A stretch of 64,000 bases of DNA from Podospora pseudocomata (GCF_035222375.1 NC_085888.1:930001-994000); one strand, 5' to 3'. Counted from the first letter of the stretch, positions 12,168 through 23,646 are shown. Program-made: numbers and translations. Notes: a model not told the origin generated them from the letters alone.

Positions 12168-13218
12168 GGAAAGGGAGGTGATGGAGGGACAAAGATGAAC
12201 AATCACCACTCAATTGAGAAGACACCAGCTGTCATCTGACTTGGGCATTTCAAGATCTATGTCTCTTCGAATCCAAAGGGACCAATGGAAAAGAACACCG
12301 CCGAGCCAAGTCAGGGAGCCAGAGGGAAGACAAGTCGTAGGAGGAGAGGGTGAAGAAAATAGCCTCTACCATAATGTGTATATCACCATCTATTGCATCC
12401 ACACCACATCCTACATACAGCGGGCTGAACGCAGTACAGCAAGGCATAGAACAGCATGTCGAAAGCAGAAGAAGAATGTCAAAAACTCACCAGCCAAACC
12501 CCAACACCTTCGCCATCCTCCCCCTCCCCCCATCCATATCCCTCATCTACATCGCCTTCTTCCTCCTCTGACACCACCTCTCCCTCAGCACCGAACTCAC
12601 CCACTTCATCATCTTCATACTCGTCGGTCACTGGCTCAGCTGCCTCTTCATGCACATTCTCGGCGAGTTAGCCTCCAGGTTCGGACACAAGCTTGGACTT
12701 GCCATCATCTCCCTGATCCTCAATCCACTCCGTCTTGTCGGTGGTTTCAAGTCACTTCCTGTGGCCATGCCTGTGTGGCTTGGTACTTTAAAAGAAACGG
12801 GGCATTACCGATGACTGCCAGGAATGGTTTGTTTGTGGGTACCCAACTCAGAAAATGGGCACATATGGGGGGGAACGCCTGCTTGTGGGATAACGTCGTC
12901 CACAACAGATTACAATTTTGTCCTGAGATAAAGATTTTGAGCTCTAAACACCACATGATTCGTGTCAATGCATATTCCAAAGCAACATTCTGCATAACAT
13001 ACAGCAAACAGCCGCTCCCTCCATGTTTCTAAACAAACGAGGGAGTCAAGGCTTTTCAAAGAACCATATGTACAGTACAACCTCCACACACACGCAAACA
13101 AGGACAAGACACTCTTTTTATGGGAGATGGAAACCAAAACTCCCATCAACCTCCTCTTCTAATAAAGCCCCCAAGACTTTTCCCACCAACCCACCAACCC
13201 ATAAACCCCACCCGAAAC
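12168..13218. other. Gene-poor kilobase between the DMAC1-like and NDUFS7 genes, with an ambiguous coding-like patch
   Basis: The 12.45-12.75 kb patch reads as Ser-rich (+, from an ATG at 12456), as a hydrophobic three-helix-like frame interrupted by one TGA (+, from 12473), or as an acidic frame with one stop (-). None has a convincing start, splice sites and stop. The remainder is AT-richer and without signal. The 3' UTRs of both flanking genes must lie here. Confidence 0.4.
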
Positions 13219-14066
13219 TCACTTCCGATACCACATCCTCGTAATCTTGGTATTCCGCATCTTCCTCTGCAGCTGAAAAATCCCATACATCAATGCCTCG
13301 CTCGTCGGCGGGCACCCCGGCACATACACATCCACCGGCACAACCCTATCACACCCTCTTACAACACTATAACTATAGTGATAATACCCGCCCCCATTCG
13401 CGCACGACCCCATCGAGATAACCCAGCGCGGTTCAGGCATCTGATCATACACCTGCCGCAACGCCGGTGCCATCTTGTTGGTCAGCGTACCAGCCACAAT
13501 CATGACGTCCGACTGGCGAGGCGAGGCGCGGAAAATGATACCGAGCCTGTCTTGGTCGTAGCGCGGGGTGGAGAGGTGCATCATCTCGACGGCGCAGCAG
13601 GCCAGACCAAAGGTCATGGGCCAGAGAGACGACTGCCGGCCCCAGTTGGTGATGATGTCGAGGGTGGTGCTGTTGAGCACATAGTTAGCAACGGGGGTGG
13701 GGAAAGGGGAAAGGGAGGGGGGGGGGGGAATGACGTACAGCGCGTATTGGACAAAGCCCTTGGTGCCCTCCTGGCTGGGAAGGGGAACCTCCTTTCGTTC
13801 GTGGAGCTTCGACAGCCCGTATCCACCGTGAGGCTGGACAGCGCCGGCGTCCTTGCGGGCCGACGACGAGATGGCCGCCGCGGCGCGATGGGGGACGAGC
13901 TGGGTCATGGTAGGGCGTGCTGTCCAAGAGTAGCAACAATGATTAGCCTTGTGTTCCTTATCCCCCGTCCCTCTCCCAGCAACCACATTTCCCCTTCTGC
14001 CCAAAACATCCAGCTCAGCTTACCTCGTAGCGCCAGCGAGGCGCCTGTCCTCGCGGAGGCAAGCAT
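13219..14066 (-). CDS. nuo19.3: NADH:ubiquinone oxidoreductase 20 kDa (PSST/NDUFS7) subunit, mitochondrial
   Basis: Exons 14066-14024, 13919-13739 and 13669-13219 give 224 aa. The first exon ([14 protein letters not shown]) is a typical mitochondrial presequence. The second intron is exactly 66 bp and has no stop, so an unspliced reading stays open; removing it restores the strongly conserved [20 protein letters not shown]. Cys 99/100 (LACCAVEM), Cys 164 ([10 protein letters not shown]) and Cys 194 (VPGCPP) are the ligands of iron-sulfur cluster N2, the last electron carrier before ubiquinone. The protein belongs to the Q-module of complex I on the matrix side. Length matches the family. The gene lies near a likely complex I assembly factor, though no co-regulation is visible. 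Confidence 0.97.
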
Positions 14067-14795
14067 CTTGTCCGTGGTATAGGTTGTGGTAGGTGGTCTG
14101 GAATTCGTCGTCGGCGTTCCAAGCCTCAATTGCCGGGCCCCGAGCAGGCAAGTCGCACGAGGTAGCGGAGTGGTTGTTGAGTGGAGAGGTTCCGAATCGG
14201 CGAGCAACTTGGGGAGATTGGGAAAAAGAACCCCACGAACGAACTCGATCTCTATCAAAGGCTGGGAAAGCGGCGGTTCGACGTTGATATCCCCGAGCGC
14301 TTTTCGCCTTCTCTCTTTCGCCCGCCCGCCGTGCAGGGGCCAGGTTCTAAGCACAAACTGGCGGGTTTTGATTGGTGGGGTCGCCTGAATGTGGGGTACA
14401 AAATGACCCGCCTTTCGCAACGCTCGGCATTTTCCGACCTGTTTTGACGCTATGGCCAGCTTTGAGCTCTGATGGCGGTTCTAATTGGTGACGACATCAC
14501 TTGATGTTGAACCTCCCATACGTTCCGATGAATCTCATCAAGAGTTACTTTGTGTACAGACACCAATTCTATGAACAGAGGGAATTTGGCGGACTTTTGA
14601 CATGATTATCTCCATCAGCAAGGAGGATCTCTACCCACAAGACCAAGTAAAGACATCTATGCATTGCTGACATGGAAATGCAAACCAATGGGAGGTCGAC
14701 CTCCAATCCAACATCTCAAGCCTCGACGATAAATACAACAGATGCTAACAATGAAACCCAAACAACACGCGCACCTCATTATTAATGTCGGCCCA
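14067..14795. other. Intergenic: NDUFS7 promoter and Mpp10 3' end
   Basis: A CCAAT-type element (ATTGGTGGGG near 14371) and another ATTGG near 14485 lie upstream of the leftward NDUFS7 start. Frames here are short and without domains; the sequence near 14450-14790 is probably the 3' UTR of Mpp10. Confidence 0.45.
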
Positions 14796-17099
14796 TCACA
14801 ACTTGAAGGCACCGCTGGTATGAGGTCCCTTGTGCTCCACAATCTTCTTCCCATCCAACCCAACAACCTCACCCTTTCTATTGATCACCTTGACACCGCC
14901 CTTCTTGAGATCGTTCATTGTCTCCCGTTGGGCCTCGGCTTTCTTGTTGACAGGCTTGTTGGCATCAAGGCCACCGGCCTTGCGGATGCGCTCCTTCTCA
15001 CGTCTACGTCTCCTGGCCTTCTCCTCGCGGCTCATTTCCTGCTTGGCCACTGGCAAGCCGCTCTTGGCCACAACCTCGCCCTTCTCAGCCGAATCCTTGC
15101 CTGGCGCGTAGACCTCCTGGGGCGCAATCATGCTCTCGCCGCCGGCAACACCCTGGGCAGTGGTGGGTTGAGCATCCTCCATGGCCACCGTAGCGACATC
15201 GGCCACGACGGTAAGAGTGGGAGCCACAGGCTTGGGCTTGTAGTGCCAGCTGCTGAGAGCGTCAAGCCGGGCGCTGACGTCCTTCCACATCTGCTTGATC
15301 TCCTCCTCGTCCTTCCGCGTCTTGTCGTCAGCCGCGCTGACGTAGACGTCAGGGTTGGACTCCTTAATGTGCTGCTCCTCGTATATCTCGGCCAAACTTT
15401 GCTTGCCCTTGGTGTCCTCGATATCCACCAGGCCGCGGCGGGCCGAGTTCGGGTTGCCAAAGTCATCGGGACGGCGGCGAAGAACTTCGTCGAATTCGTT
15501 TGCGAGAATGCGTCGCTTGATGAGTTCCTCGATAGACTCGGAGACGTCCTCCGTCATGACTGGTACCGGCTTACCGGCATGCTCAAAGTCAAGATCCTCC
15601 TCGAGTAGCGAGTTAATGGGACGAGCCTGCGCAGTGGCCTCACCGGATAAGGTCCAAGCCCGCTTGGCCACCAATTCAGATTCGAGTTTGCGAATTTCAT
15701 CCGCAATCTTGGCCCGTCTGCGCTCGTGGGCGGAGCGACGGGATTTGGGATTTCCGGCCGAGGCATCAGACAGAGCGTCTTCCTCGGCGGAAAACTCGGA
15801 TAGATCATCAAAGAGATCACGCTTGACATCGTTCTCGGCTCTTTCCATATCCTCCTCGGTCGGCTGGAACGGCTTCTTGGGCATGTATGGTTTTCTCTGA
15901 TTGCCCGTCTTCTTCTTTGCTGGTGGCGCGAAGAAGTCCTTGTAGTAGATATCGTTGGCGGTAAGGTCCATGTCCATATCGTCAGCACCGGCAGGCTGGT
16001 CATCATCACCCTCGTCATCCTCGCTGTCGCTGAACTTGGCCAAATCTGCGAGCTCCTTCTTGCTCAATGCTGGTCCCTCGTCGTCCTCGTCATCATCCAT
16101 ATCCATGTCATCCATGTCCGTGTCCGAATCCTCATCCTTGGCTCCCTTCTTGCCAAATTTGTTGACTGCGAACGGGTCTCCGTGCCAATCGACAGCCTCC
16201 TCGTCGCTGGCGTAATCTGTATTTGGATCTGCGCGAGCATCCTGATCCTCGAACCATTGGGTTTGCTTGTTGAACTCGTCTATTGAGAAGAAGCCGTCGT
16301 TGAGTCCGTTGGGGTCTTCAACGAAGTCGGCGGCTTCAGCTTCAGAGTCTTCTTCATCCCCATCATCTTCTCCGTCCTCTTCCACCTCGGCCCCTTCCTC
16401 TTCTTCACCCATCTCCTCGTCCTCCTCATCTTCGTCATCGTCTTCATCTTCGTCGTCATCCTCGGCTTCCAAATCGAACATGCTCTCGCCTTCTTCGCCG
16501 ATACTGGATGTCTCCTCGTCAGAGTCCTCAGTATCGGCCTCACTGCCCTCGTCAACATCGGAAGATGCGCTCGCGTCATCCTCATCGTCCGATCCAACTT
16601 CAAACCCATCCTTGCCGAAATCCAGAGCCTTGGTCCCAGCGCCTTCTTGCTCGATTTCGTTGTTCTCCTCGAGTTCTTCCAGGACCGATGTCGACTCCTG
16701 AAGCGCGCTGCTGATGATCTTCTTTGCCTGCTGCCATACTTGATCTGTTTCGAAGCCGTCGATGTGCAGTTTTCTGATTTTTAGAATGGCGCTCTGACCG
16801 TAGCTGCCGTCTCTCTTGCGCTTCTTGCCAGCCTCGCGGAGCCTCTGCTGCTGTTGATCGCTGACCGGGCCAGCCAGAGAGTCGAGCGTCTCTTTTGCCA
16901 ATTGCAGCGAGCCGTTTGGGAGCAGAGGTGGGGGCTGCAGGAAAACATGGCGGTTTGCCGGGGCAGTCGAGTCGAGGAAGAGCGCGATGGCCGAGCTGGG
17001 CCCGAGGGCGGCTACACCGTTTTGCGACATGACGGGAAGATTGGTGAGGGTGTGGGAGGTGGAGGTGAGGTCCGAGTTGCTGCCTGTCGACCCTGCCAT
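14796..17099 (-). CDS. mpp10: U3 snoRNP protein Mpp10
   Basis: A single exon of 767 aa from the ATG at 17099. The frame is open to 17339, but the upstream part is Cys/Lys-rich and unlike the family, so the MAGSTGSN start was chosen. Residues about 150-480 contain long Asp/Glu/Ser runs, the hallmark of Mpp10. The C-terminal half has the conserved SIEELIKRRILANEFDEVLRR-type segment and the ESNPDVYVSA motif, then a Lys/Arg-rich stretch (EEKARRRRREKERIRKAGG) and the tail HKGPHTSGAFKL. Mpp10 binds Imp3 and Imp4 and is part of the small-subunit processome in the nucleolus, needed for 18S rRNA cleavages at A0, A1 and A2. Confidence 0.93.
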   Translation of the reverse strand: MAGSTGSNSDLTSTSHTLTNLPVMSQNGVAALGPSSAIALFLDSTAPANRHVFLQPPPLLPNGSLQLAKETLDSLAGPVSDQQQQRLREAGKKRKRDGSYGQSAILKIRKLHIDGFETDQVWQQAKKIISSALQESTSVLEELEENNEIEQEGAGTKALDFGKDGFEVGSDDEDDASASSDVDEGSEADTEDSDEETSSIGEEGESMFDLEAEDDDEDEDDDEDEEDEEMGEEEEGAEVEEDGEDDGDEEDSEAEAADFVEDPNGLNDGFFSIDEFNKQTQWFEDQDARADPNTDYASDEEAVDWHGDPFAVNKFGKKGAKDEDSDTDMDDMDMDDDEDDEGPALSKKELADLAKFSDSEDDEGDDDQPAGADDMDMDLTANDIYYKDFFAPPAKKKTGNQRKPYMPKKPFQPTEEDMERAENDVKRDLFDDLSEFSAEEDALSDASAGNPKSRRSAHERRRAKIADEIRKLESELVAKRAWTLSGEATAQARPINSLLEEDLDFEHAGKPVPVMTEDVSESIEELIKRRILANEFDEVLRRRPDDFGNPNSARRGLVDIEDTKGKQSLAEIYEEQHIKESNPDVYVSAADDKTRKDEEEIKQMWKDVSARLDALSSWHYKPKPVAPTLTVVADVATVAMEDAQPTTAQGVAGGESMIAPQEVYAPGKDSAEKGEVVAKSGLPVAKQEMSREEKARRRRREKERIRKAGGLDANKPVNKKAEAQRETMNDLKKGGVKVINRKGEVVGLDGKKIVEHKGPHTSGAFKL

Positions 17100-19968
17100 G
17101 CTTTTTGGTTCTGGCGAATTGTGGTTGTGGCGTCGCGATGCCCAAAAGTCAAAATGCTGTTGCAAGGCAAATTTTGGCCGCTTCTTTGCTTCCAAAAAAT
17201 CTCGGACGGCCTTTGAGCCCCACCACAAAGCTGGGCAGATGCAGCCAATCATGAGCTTGCCTTTGATACGGTAAGGCTTATCGCAAGGCCCCCATTCAAG
17301 AGCCTTGCAGCAGCACCTTGAGAGCTTCTCCAAATTCACAGAAGATCATTTGAGCACACTTACAATGACATGGATGTCTTATTCTTAGGTCTTCATTCTC
17401 GCCAATTGAATTTGTCTACCTCTCAACCATTTATGGCACAGTTATTCCATGATACGCACACCAACAACAGCAGCGACGGGACGTTTGCCCGATGGCTTCG
17501 CCCGCATTTTTTATCTCTAGCATCAATTCGACTTGAGTAGAAATACCAATCTGAAGTTGACCACCTTGTACTCGAAACCACACCACCTTCGCTGCATGGG
17601 CTGACTCAAACAGCACCTAGTATACGGGCCGCGATGATCTTCTCCTCCAATGGTTATCTTGCCGACGGGAGGCTTCACAGGTCATTACTCCGGATCGCCC
17701 ACAGCATGAAGTGCGCAGTGACTATCAATGACTCTACTGAACGAAAGCTAAGATTACTGGCCAGCTCCCCATCGACACCTTCCAATTCGAAATTCGGGAT
17801 GGCGTTTGTGCAGCCGGAATCGCAGAAAAAGTGAAGATCGCAAAACTCTCTCAATCGTGGCTGGTTACAGCACATCAAGAACCCCGCAAAGACGACCGGT
17901 ATAGCCTTGAGCAACTTTGATCACGCATTACGAAGACCAGCAAGCCGAGCCGACAGCAACGACGCGGAAGTAAGAGACTTCTTCCGGGCTGCGCGATGTG
18001 CGCCGGTCCCCTGTTTCGCTTCGCTTCAGACACAAGCCGTGAAGTATACGTAGAGATATCTGATGCCGTTAGGCCTATAAGAGGCGGACACGCGTATTCC
18101 GAAGCTATGTGACGCTGAAAAGCTTCTTTCAATCTTCATCAGATGGCCACAAGACAGTCAGGCATGCTGTGCTCCTCAAAGCTGGACTTCCACCAATCGA
18201 TGCCTCGAATGGAGGAACCGTCCCTCATCTTCAACGGCGCTGACCCTGGCCTCAGATCCCTGGTCCAGGCCCTCTTGGGGGTCCAAGCAGGGGGAAGCAC
18301 CAGCCACTGACGCTGCGCAAGATTGTTTCGGTCTTGAAACACCCTTGGTCACTTGTCTCTCATCTTTCGGTACTCTATCTGTCCATGTACACCAGGACGA
18401 AGCAGCAACCCTCTCTCGACTCGTCTGCGTAACCGGCCGATAACGAAAGTCCAAGATGAACTTTTGGGACAAAACAGATGGGCAGACTCGACCATCTCTC
18501 TGCAGGGGACAGGAAATGTCCCGAATGAAATGCAAGGCCCAAGATAGCGTCGTCGCTTTGGTCGCTTGAACGGGTCAAAAATTTCTTTCCAAAATATTCT
18601 CAAGTCTGAAGAGGCCGGCGGAAGCTGCCGCCTTCTACGGCGGGGGCCAGTAAGATGGACGAATTCCCCCACGTGGAGGCACTATCCGTCTCAGAGGTCA
18701 AAACTTTTGGACCAAGAACATGAATGCTACTCTCCCGACGGTACTGCAGATGCAGAGGAAACGACATGCCTATCCGCCGAATCACGGTTGCTGTAGAAAG
18801 TTCTCGCACGCGTGAGGTAGGAGGTTTGTCCTCAAGATATTATCCCAGAGGGCGTGTCAAGTGGCAACACGACTTCTTGTCACGCAATGCGAGTCAGTAT
18901 TTCACCAAAGCTCTCTCTTGGCTTTAGACCGTTTTACGTAGCACCAAGACAACGGCAAGCCACGACGGGCATATTATCATACAATCCTAACTTGGCACTC
19001 AAAGCTATGAAGCCGTTCCCGTCCCGCCTCTTCCTCTGCTGTCCATCGTCGAAGGGGACCGATGGCCGGAGGGAAGACCGGCAGCTACGGAGCTTGATCA
19101 GTCAGTTCTGTACTCTGTGCAGACAATGGGTAGATCTGATCTTGAGATCTCAATTCCCAAGCGAAGGGTGGAAAAAAGAAGGACAAGCCTTTCTGCGATG
19201 CTTCCTAGCGCCCTACCTGTACGGAATAGGTAACTGTGATCGTGTGTTAAGTATGTACACAGACTCGGTTGGACGGGTTCACGGACACACAACCGAGGAG
19301 AGTTGGTCGCGATAAGCTTTTTGCCAGGGACTCCTTGTGGTTTCGGTGCATCTGCAAGCGGAGGGACGCACTCGACGCACTCTGCAGTATGTGCTACCAT
19401 GTGCCATGTCCCTGCCCAGACGAACCCAGCCCCAATTTGTGGCCGTAGGGGTCCACTAAACGGCATGGTACCCCACCAGCGTCGCAGTAGGTACGGGTAC
19501 CTGTAGACTCTTCCAAGCTTACAAGGTTGAACAAAGTACTGATGACACCTGCCGAGCCCGAGGGAACTGGCAGGCTCTTGTTCTTCGCCTCCCTCCGGTT
19601 CCAGCACAAGCGTTGGTTCCAGGTTTATCACTTGCTCAGAAACCCAAATTCTTGCCCAGAGAGGTCTCTTTCAGCATCCCCAATTCCCTCTGTTTCTTCT
19701 CTTCGACACTAATTGCTTCGAGTCGAGTCAAATCGACCGCTGCGGCTGAAACAATTCCAGAATCATCGGTAGCTTACCCGGTACCAAAACAATCGAGAGC
19801 GCTGCCCTGCCGACTGTACCCGCCCTTGCATAGGATTCGTCAATTTGTCGTCATCGCCCACTGAACCACCGCTTCCCCAAGCATCTTTTGTGAAACTGGC
19901 ATATAGGTATTATCGGGGCATTTGTTTTCTTGCAAGACATCTGGAATCCCCTACAAGTCAAGAGAGGA
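17100..19968. other. 2.9 kb gene-poor region
   Basis: The frames here are short, overlap in all phases and lack ATG-to-stop structures with domain content. A minus frame of about 177 codons at 19098-19631 has no ATG at its head and no family resemblance. The 300 bases before 19969 should hold the promoter of the SPX gene. No transposon ends, rRNA or tRNA signals were seen. Confidence 0.45.
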
Positions 19969-21526
19969 ATGAAATACGGGGAGCAGTTTGAACAGGAGTC
20001 TGTTCCGCAATGGAGCCTTTGTAAGTTTGCAAACCCGCCACAACCGCCGCCTCTCGAAACCACATCTTCTAACCTGCGCCGACATGGCAGATAACATTGA
20101 CTACAACTCTCTAAAACACCACATCAAAACGCACACGACAAAGGACCAAGCGACGGCCATAGCGATCCCGGGACACCAAGACACCGCCCTCAGCAAGTTC
20201 GAGGAAAGCTTCTACGGCGAGCTGTGTCGCCAACATGACCGAGTCGACCTCTTCGTCTCCAGCAAGGCTGACGAGATCTCGCGGCGCCTCCAGCACTCGT
20301 CCAATCAGATTCACCGCCTAATAGTACACTGCGCAACATCAGGCCGGAGCACCATCTCGATCAAACGACAGCGGCGGTTTGTCAGGTACGAGCAGGAACT
20401 CCTCCAGTGCGGCGACGACATCCGCTCCCTGCGGCGCTTTGTCGACGCGCAGATCGTGGCGTTCCGCAAGATACTCAAAAAGTACAGAAAATGGACCGGG
20501 TCGTCGACGCTGGGGACACGCTTCAGGGACAACGTCTTGTCGCACCCCAAAAGCTTCACGCGGTGCGACTTTTCGCACTTGCAGGCCAGGTATGACGACT
20601 TGCTGGTCACGCTTCGGGCAGCATCGCCTGCCTACATGAGCGGGATTGGCTCCCCGACCCCCGAGCCGACGGTCGACCCGCGCGATCGGCAGAGCTCCCC
20701 GAGCGAGGCGACGGTTGTGAGCGGGTCACAGGTGGTGTACTGGAATGAGTACGACTGCGGAAGCGAGGCGGGGGACAACGGCAGGAGGGATGAGGATTAT
20801 GCTATTTATATTGACCCGAACGAGGACATGAGCTTCCCCGGCATGAAGGCTCTTGGGAATCTTTTCTCCAACCCGGTCAAGAAGTTGAACTCAGCCTGGA
20901 TGTCGATTCGATCGGTGCGGTCGAGGGAGTCTCCCTTGAGCGATGATATCGAGCGCGGACCACTCTTGCCGACTGACTCGACCGTTTCGACGTACGGTTC
21001 GACTCGTGCGAAGCCATTCTCTACCGAGCCGAGCTACTTTACGATACCGCCTGGCAGTAGGGGTGGCCAGTCCGACACTGATGTGGAGGAGGATGCCAAC
21101 TACTCCAACCGCCACAGTCGGAGGGGGTCGTATGGGTATGCTTCCTCGGAAGATCAGTTTCCTACCGGCTATCGTCCTCACTATGCTGCTCTGCCGAGCA
21201 TCAATGACCAGCGCATTGAGCAGTACAGGGAAAACATGTTTTTCTGGATCACGTGGGGCTGCTACGCTGTTGCGTATGTCTTGATGGGGATTGCGACTGT
21301 GCTCATCACGGCGGGGCGTAACAAGAAGCGGCTTGAGGTGGACGCGGGTGTGACGCTGGGCATCATGACTTCTCTGGGGCTGGCATGTGCGGCGATTTGT
21401 ATGACGGTGGCCAGGCAGGAAAGGATGGGATGGGTTGGGCTGGTGGCGACGTGGATTGCGTTTGCGGGGATATGTGCGGCCAACGGGGTGTTGCTTGTGC
21501 TTGTGGTTGGGAATGCTCCTCTATGA
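19969..21526 (+). CDS. SPX-domain protein with three C-terminal transmembrane helices
   Basis: Exons 19969-20020 and 20091-21526 give 495 aa. The first exon encodes MKYGEQFEQESVPQWSL, the classic SPX start; the intron (GTAAGT, CTAAC branch, ATGGCAG end) joins it to YNIDYNSLKHHI. An ATG at 20085 inside the intron gives a false in-frame start. The SPX domain covers about residues 1-185 and has the Tyr/Lys of YNSLK and the basic KILKKYRKW segment, the expected inositol pyrophosphate pocket. A Ser/Arg-rich linker follows, and three helices begin at FFWITWGCYAVAYVLMG. It lacks the triphosphate tunnel domain of VTC2-4, the EXS domain of Syg1/XPR1 and a transporter body. It probably senses phosphate state at an endomembrane; its function is not known to me. 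Confidence 0.85.
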
Positions 21527-22131
21527 TCAAAGTCTGAGGGAAGGGGTGATAGCCTGATGATCTTGAGACGAGAGATCTCTTTTTTTTTCCCCTCTTTTTC
21601 TTCTCTTTGGTATTGGGTCATTTTGTATATAACTGTACGGGTTGCGCATTACATCGGATGGGGTCTCCTGGGTGAGGGAGGCTGTTTTCCGCCATGGGAG
21701 CAAAGGTTGCATGATACCAGGTTGGTTTTTTCTTATTTTCTTTTTGAGTATACAAAGGCGGCATACATTTGGTGGGGAAGGGGGGCGCTTTGAAGGGTAA
21801 AGCAAAGCGGGATATTGTTGAGATGGTTAGCTGTACCTTTTGTGTATGTAATAGTAACAACAGCAGCGGTTTTGTCATTCACTCTCATATAAGACGAAGA
21901 CTTGTTGTGTGAGCAAGCAATCCAACCCCCACTTCACGAACGAAACCGATTGAATTTCCCCTCATCCACTTAAACGGTCCCTCACTTAAACCCCGCGCTT
22001 CACATTCCACCAACAATCCAACAAACATTTCAGAGCTTTTCAACACCCTGGTTATTGAATGACCTCACCTCTCTCTCTTACCTCCATACTAACTAACTAA
22101 CCCCTGACTTTTTTTTGTTTCTGTTTCCACA
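21527..22131. other. Intergenic, 3' UTR of SPX gene and promoter of NMO gene
   Basis: T-rich runs at 21578-21600 and 21724-21750 fit a 3' UTR. A TC/CA-rich leader with CTAACTAACTAAC-like sequence near 22090 precedes the ATG at 22132. No gene seen. Confidence 0.5.
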
Positions 22132-23646
22132 ATGAGCGACGAAGACCGCCCCAGCAGCAGCAGCAGCAAAAGGGCGTCCCTCCTCAGGCTCAAGTCCAAG
22201 GTGAAGGAAGTGAAACAAGTCGTCATGTCCTCCCAGCTACCGCAGACGCACTACAAGAAGGAGGTGACGCGGCCGACTCGGCTGACGGGGCTGTTTCCTA
22301 ATACAACCAACCCGATTGTGTTCTCTGCGCCGATGCTAGGGACGGCGAACGGGAGGTTGGCGGCCGAGGTGAGCAAGGCGGGGGGGTTTGGTATGTTTCC
22401 CCCTTCTCTCTCTCTGTCAATGTGAAAAGGGGGTGCTGCTGCTGATGATGATGATGGTGGTGATGATGATAGGGTTCATCCCCGCGGGATATAACTTCAA
22501 CCCCGAATCCGGACCGGATCATCTAGGGCAGTTGGGGGAGGAGCTGAAAATCGCGAGGAAGGTGCTGGATTTGGAGCAGGCGACGCTGACGGCTGTCCCG
22601 GTGGGGGTGGGGTTCATTCTTTGTCATGAGAGTGCGAGGACGCATTTCATCGAGAGGGCTATTCCCGTTTTGCAGGAGTATTCCCCCCAGGCGGTGTGGC
22701 TTTTTGCTCCGAGGGTGGAGGATGTGGAGGGGGGGGTGGTGAGGGGGATTATTGACGTGTTGCATGATAATGGGTTTGTGGTTTTTTACCAGGTCGGGAC
22801 GGTAAAGGCGGTGAAAGAGGCAGTTAGGGATGGGGCGGATGTGGTTGTTGCTCAGGGGACGGATGCGGGGGGGCATCAGTTTGCTAGGGGGGCGGGGACG
22901 ATAAGTTTTTTGAGGGAGGTGGTGGAGGTTGTTAAGGGGGAGAAGGAGAGGACGGGGAGGGAGGTGGAGGTTGTGGGGGCGGGGGGGGTTGTGGATGGGA
23001 GGGGGGTGGTGGCTGCGTTGGCTTTGGGTGAGTACCCAGTTGGGATTGAGAGAGAAGGGGACGGGGGCTGACTAGAGGGTTATACAGGGGCTGATGCGGT
23101 TGTTATGGGGACGAGGGTGAGTTTTGAGCTTCGGGGTGTGACATGGAATGAGGCTGACAAGGAGACAGTTCATTCTCGCTGAGGAGGCGACGACGCCAAA
23201 GTTTAAGCAGGAGCTGATTGCAAAGACAACGGACGGGGCCTCGTCAACTTTCAAGTAAGAATAGCAGTTGTGGAAATCTTTTGGGGGTCAGGGCTGACAT
23301 GACGACAGACATACGGTCATGGACGACATTCAGGGCACCACCATCTGGCCAAAGATCTATGACGGCCGAGCCATTGTTGGGGGTTCGGTTGAGGACCATC
23401 TTAACGGGGTGCCAGTGGAGGACAACATCCGGCTATTCAAGGAAGCTGCAGAGAAGGGCGAGACGGACAGGACGATTACTTGGGCGTAAGTACGCACGGC
23501 AGTTTTAGAAACGGAATATATTGCTAACAGTCATCAGTGGAAGCGGCGTGGGATTGGTCAGCAAGATCCAGCCGGCCGGTGAGATTGTCAAGGAAGTGCG
23601 CGAAGAAGCGCTTCAACGCATCAAGGAATTGCAAACATTGTTTTAA
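22132..23646 (+). CDS. Nitronate monooxygenase (2-nitropropane dioxygenase family)
   Basis: Six exons: 22132-22390, 22473-23027, 23088-23116, 23169-23254, 23309-23485 and 23538-23646, giving 404 aa. Exon 3 is only 29 bp (ADAVVMGTR segment). The TIM-barrel shows family marks: NPIVFSAPMLG near the N-terminus, the phosphate-binding AQGTDAGGH segment, a Gly-rich GAGGVVDGRGVVAALALGADAVVMGTRF that holds FMN, and FILAEEA after it. The enzyme oxidises alkyl nitronates to carbonyl compounds and nitrite using FMN and O2. The N-terminal 35 residues are Ser/Lys-rich, with no targeting signal apparent. Exon 2 is very GT-rich on the coding strand with simple GGT/GAT runs in intron 1. It converges on the amidohydrolase gene, stop to stop 98 bp apart. 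Confidence 0.9.

Noticed and set aside
14742-15608. 288-codon plus frame opposite Mpp10
   Set aside because: Hydrophobic look arises from reverse complement of Glu/Asp/Lys codons; Mpp10 is clear on the minus strand.
16267-16701. Ser-rich plus frame (144 codons)
   Set aside because: Reverse complement of the acidic Glu/Asp run of Mpp10.
19098-19631. 177-codon minus frame in the gene-poor region
   Set aside because: No ATG at its head (GTG only), no domain, mixed composition.
20085-20099. MADNIDYN as the SPX start
   Set aside because: The ATG lies in an intron with a good donor, branch point and acceptor; the upstream exon gives the canonical SPX N-terminus.
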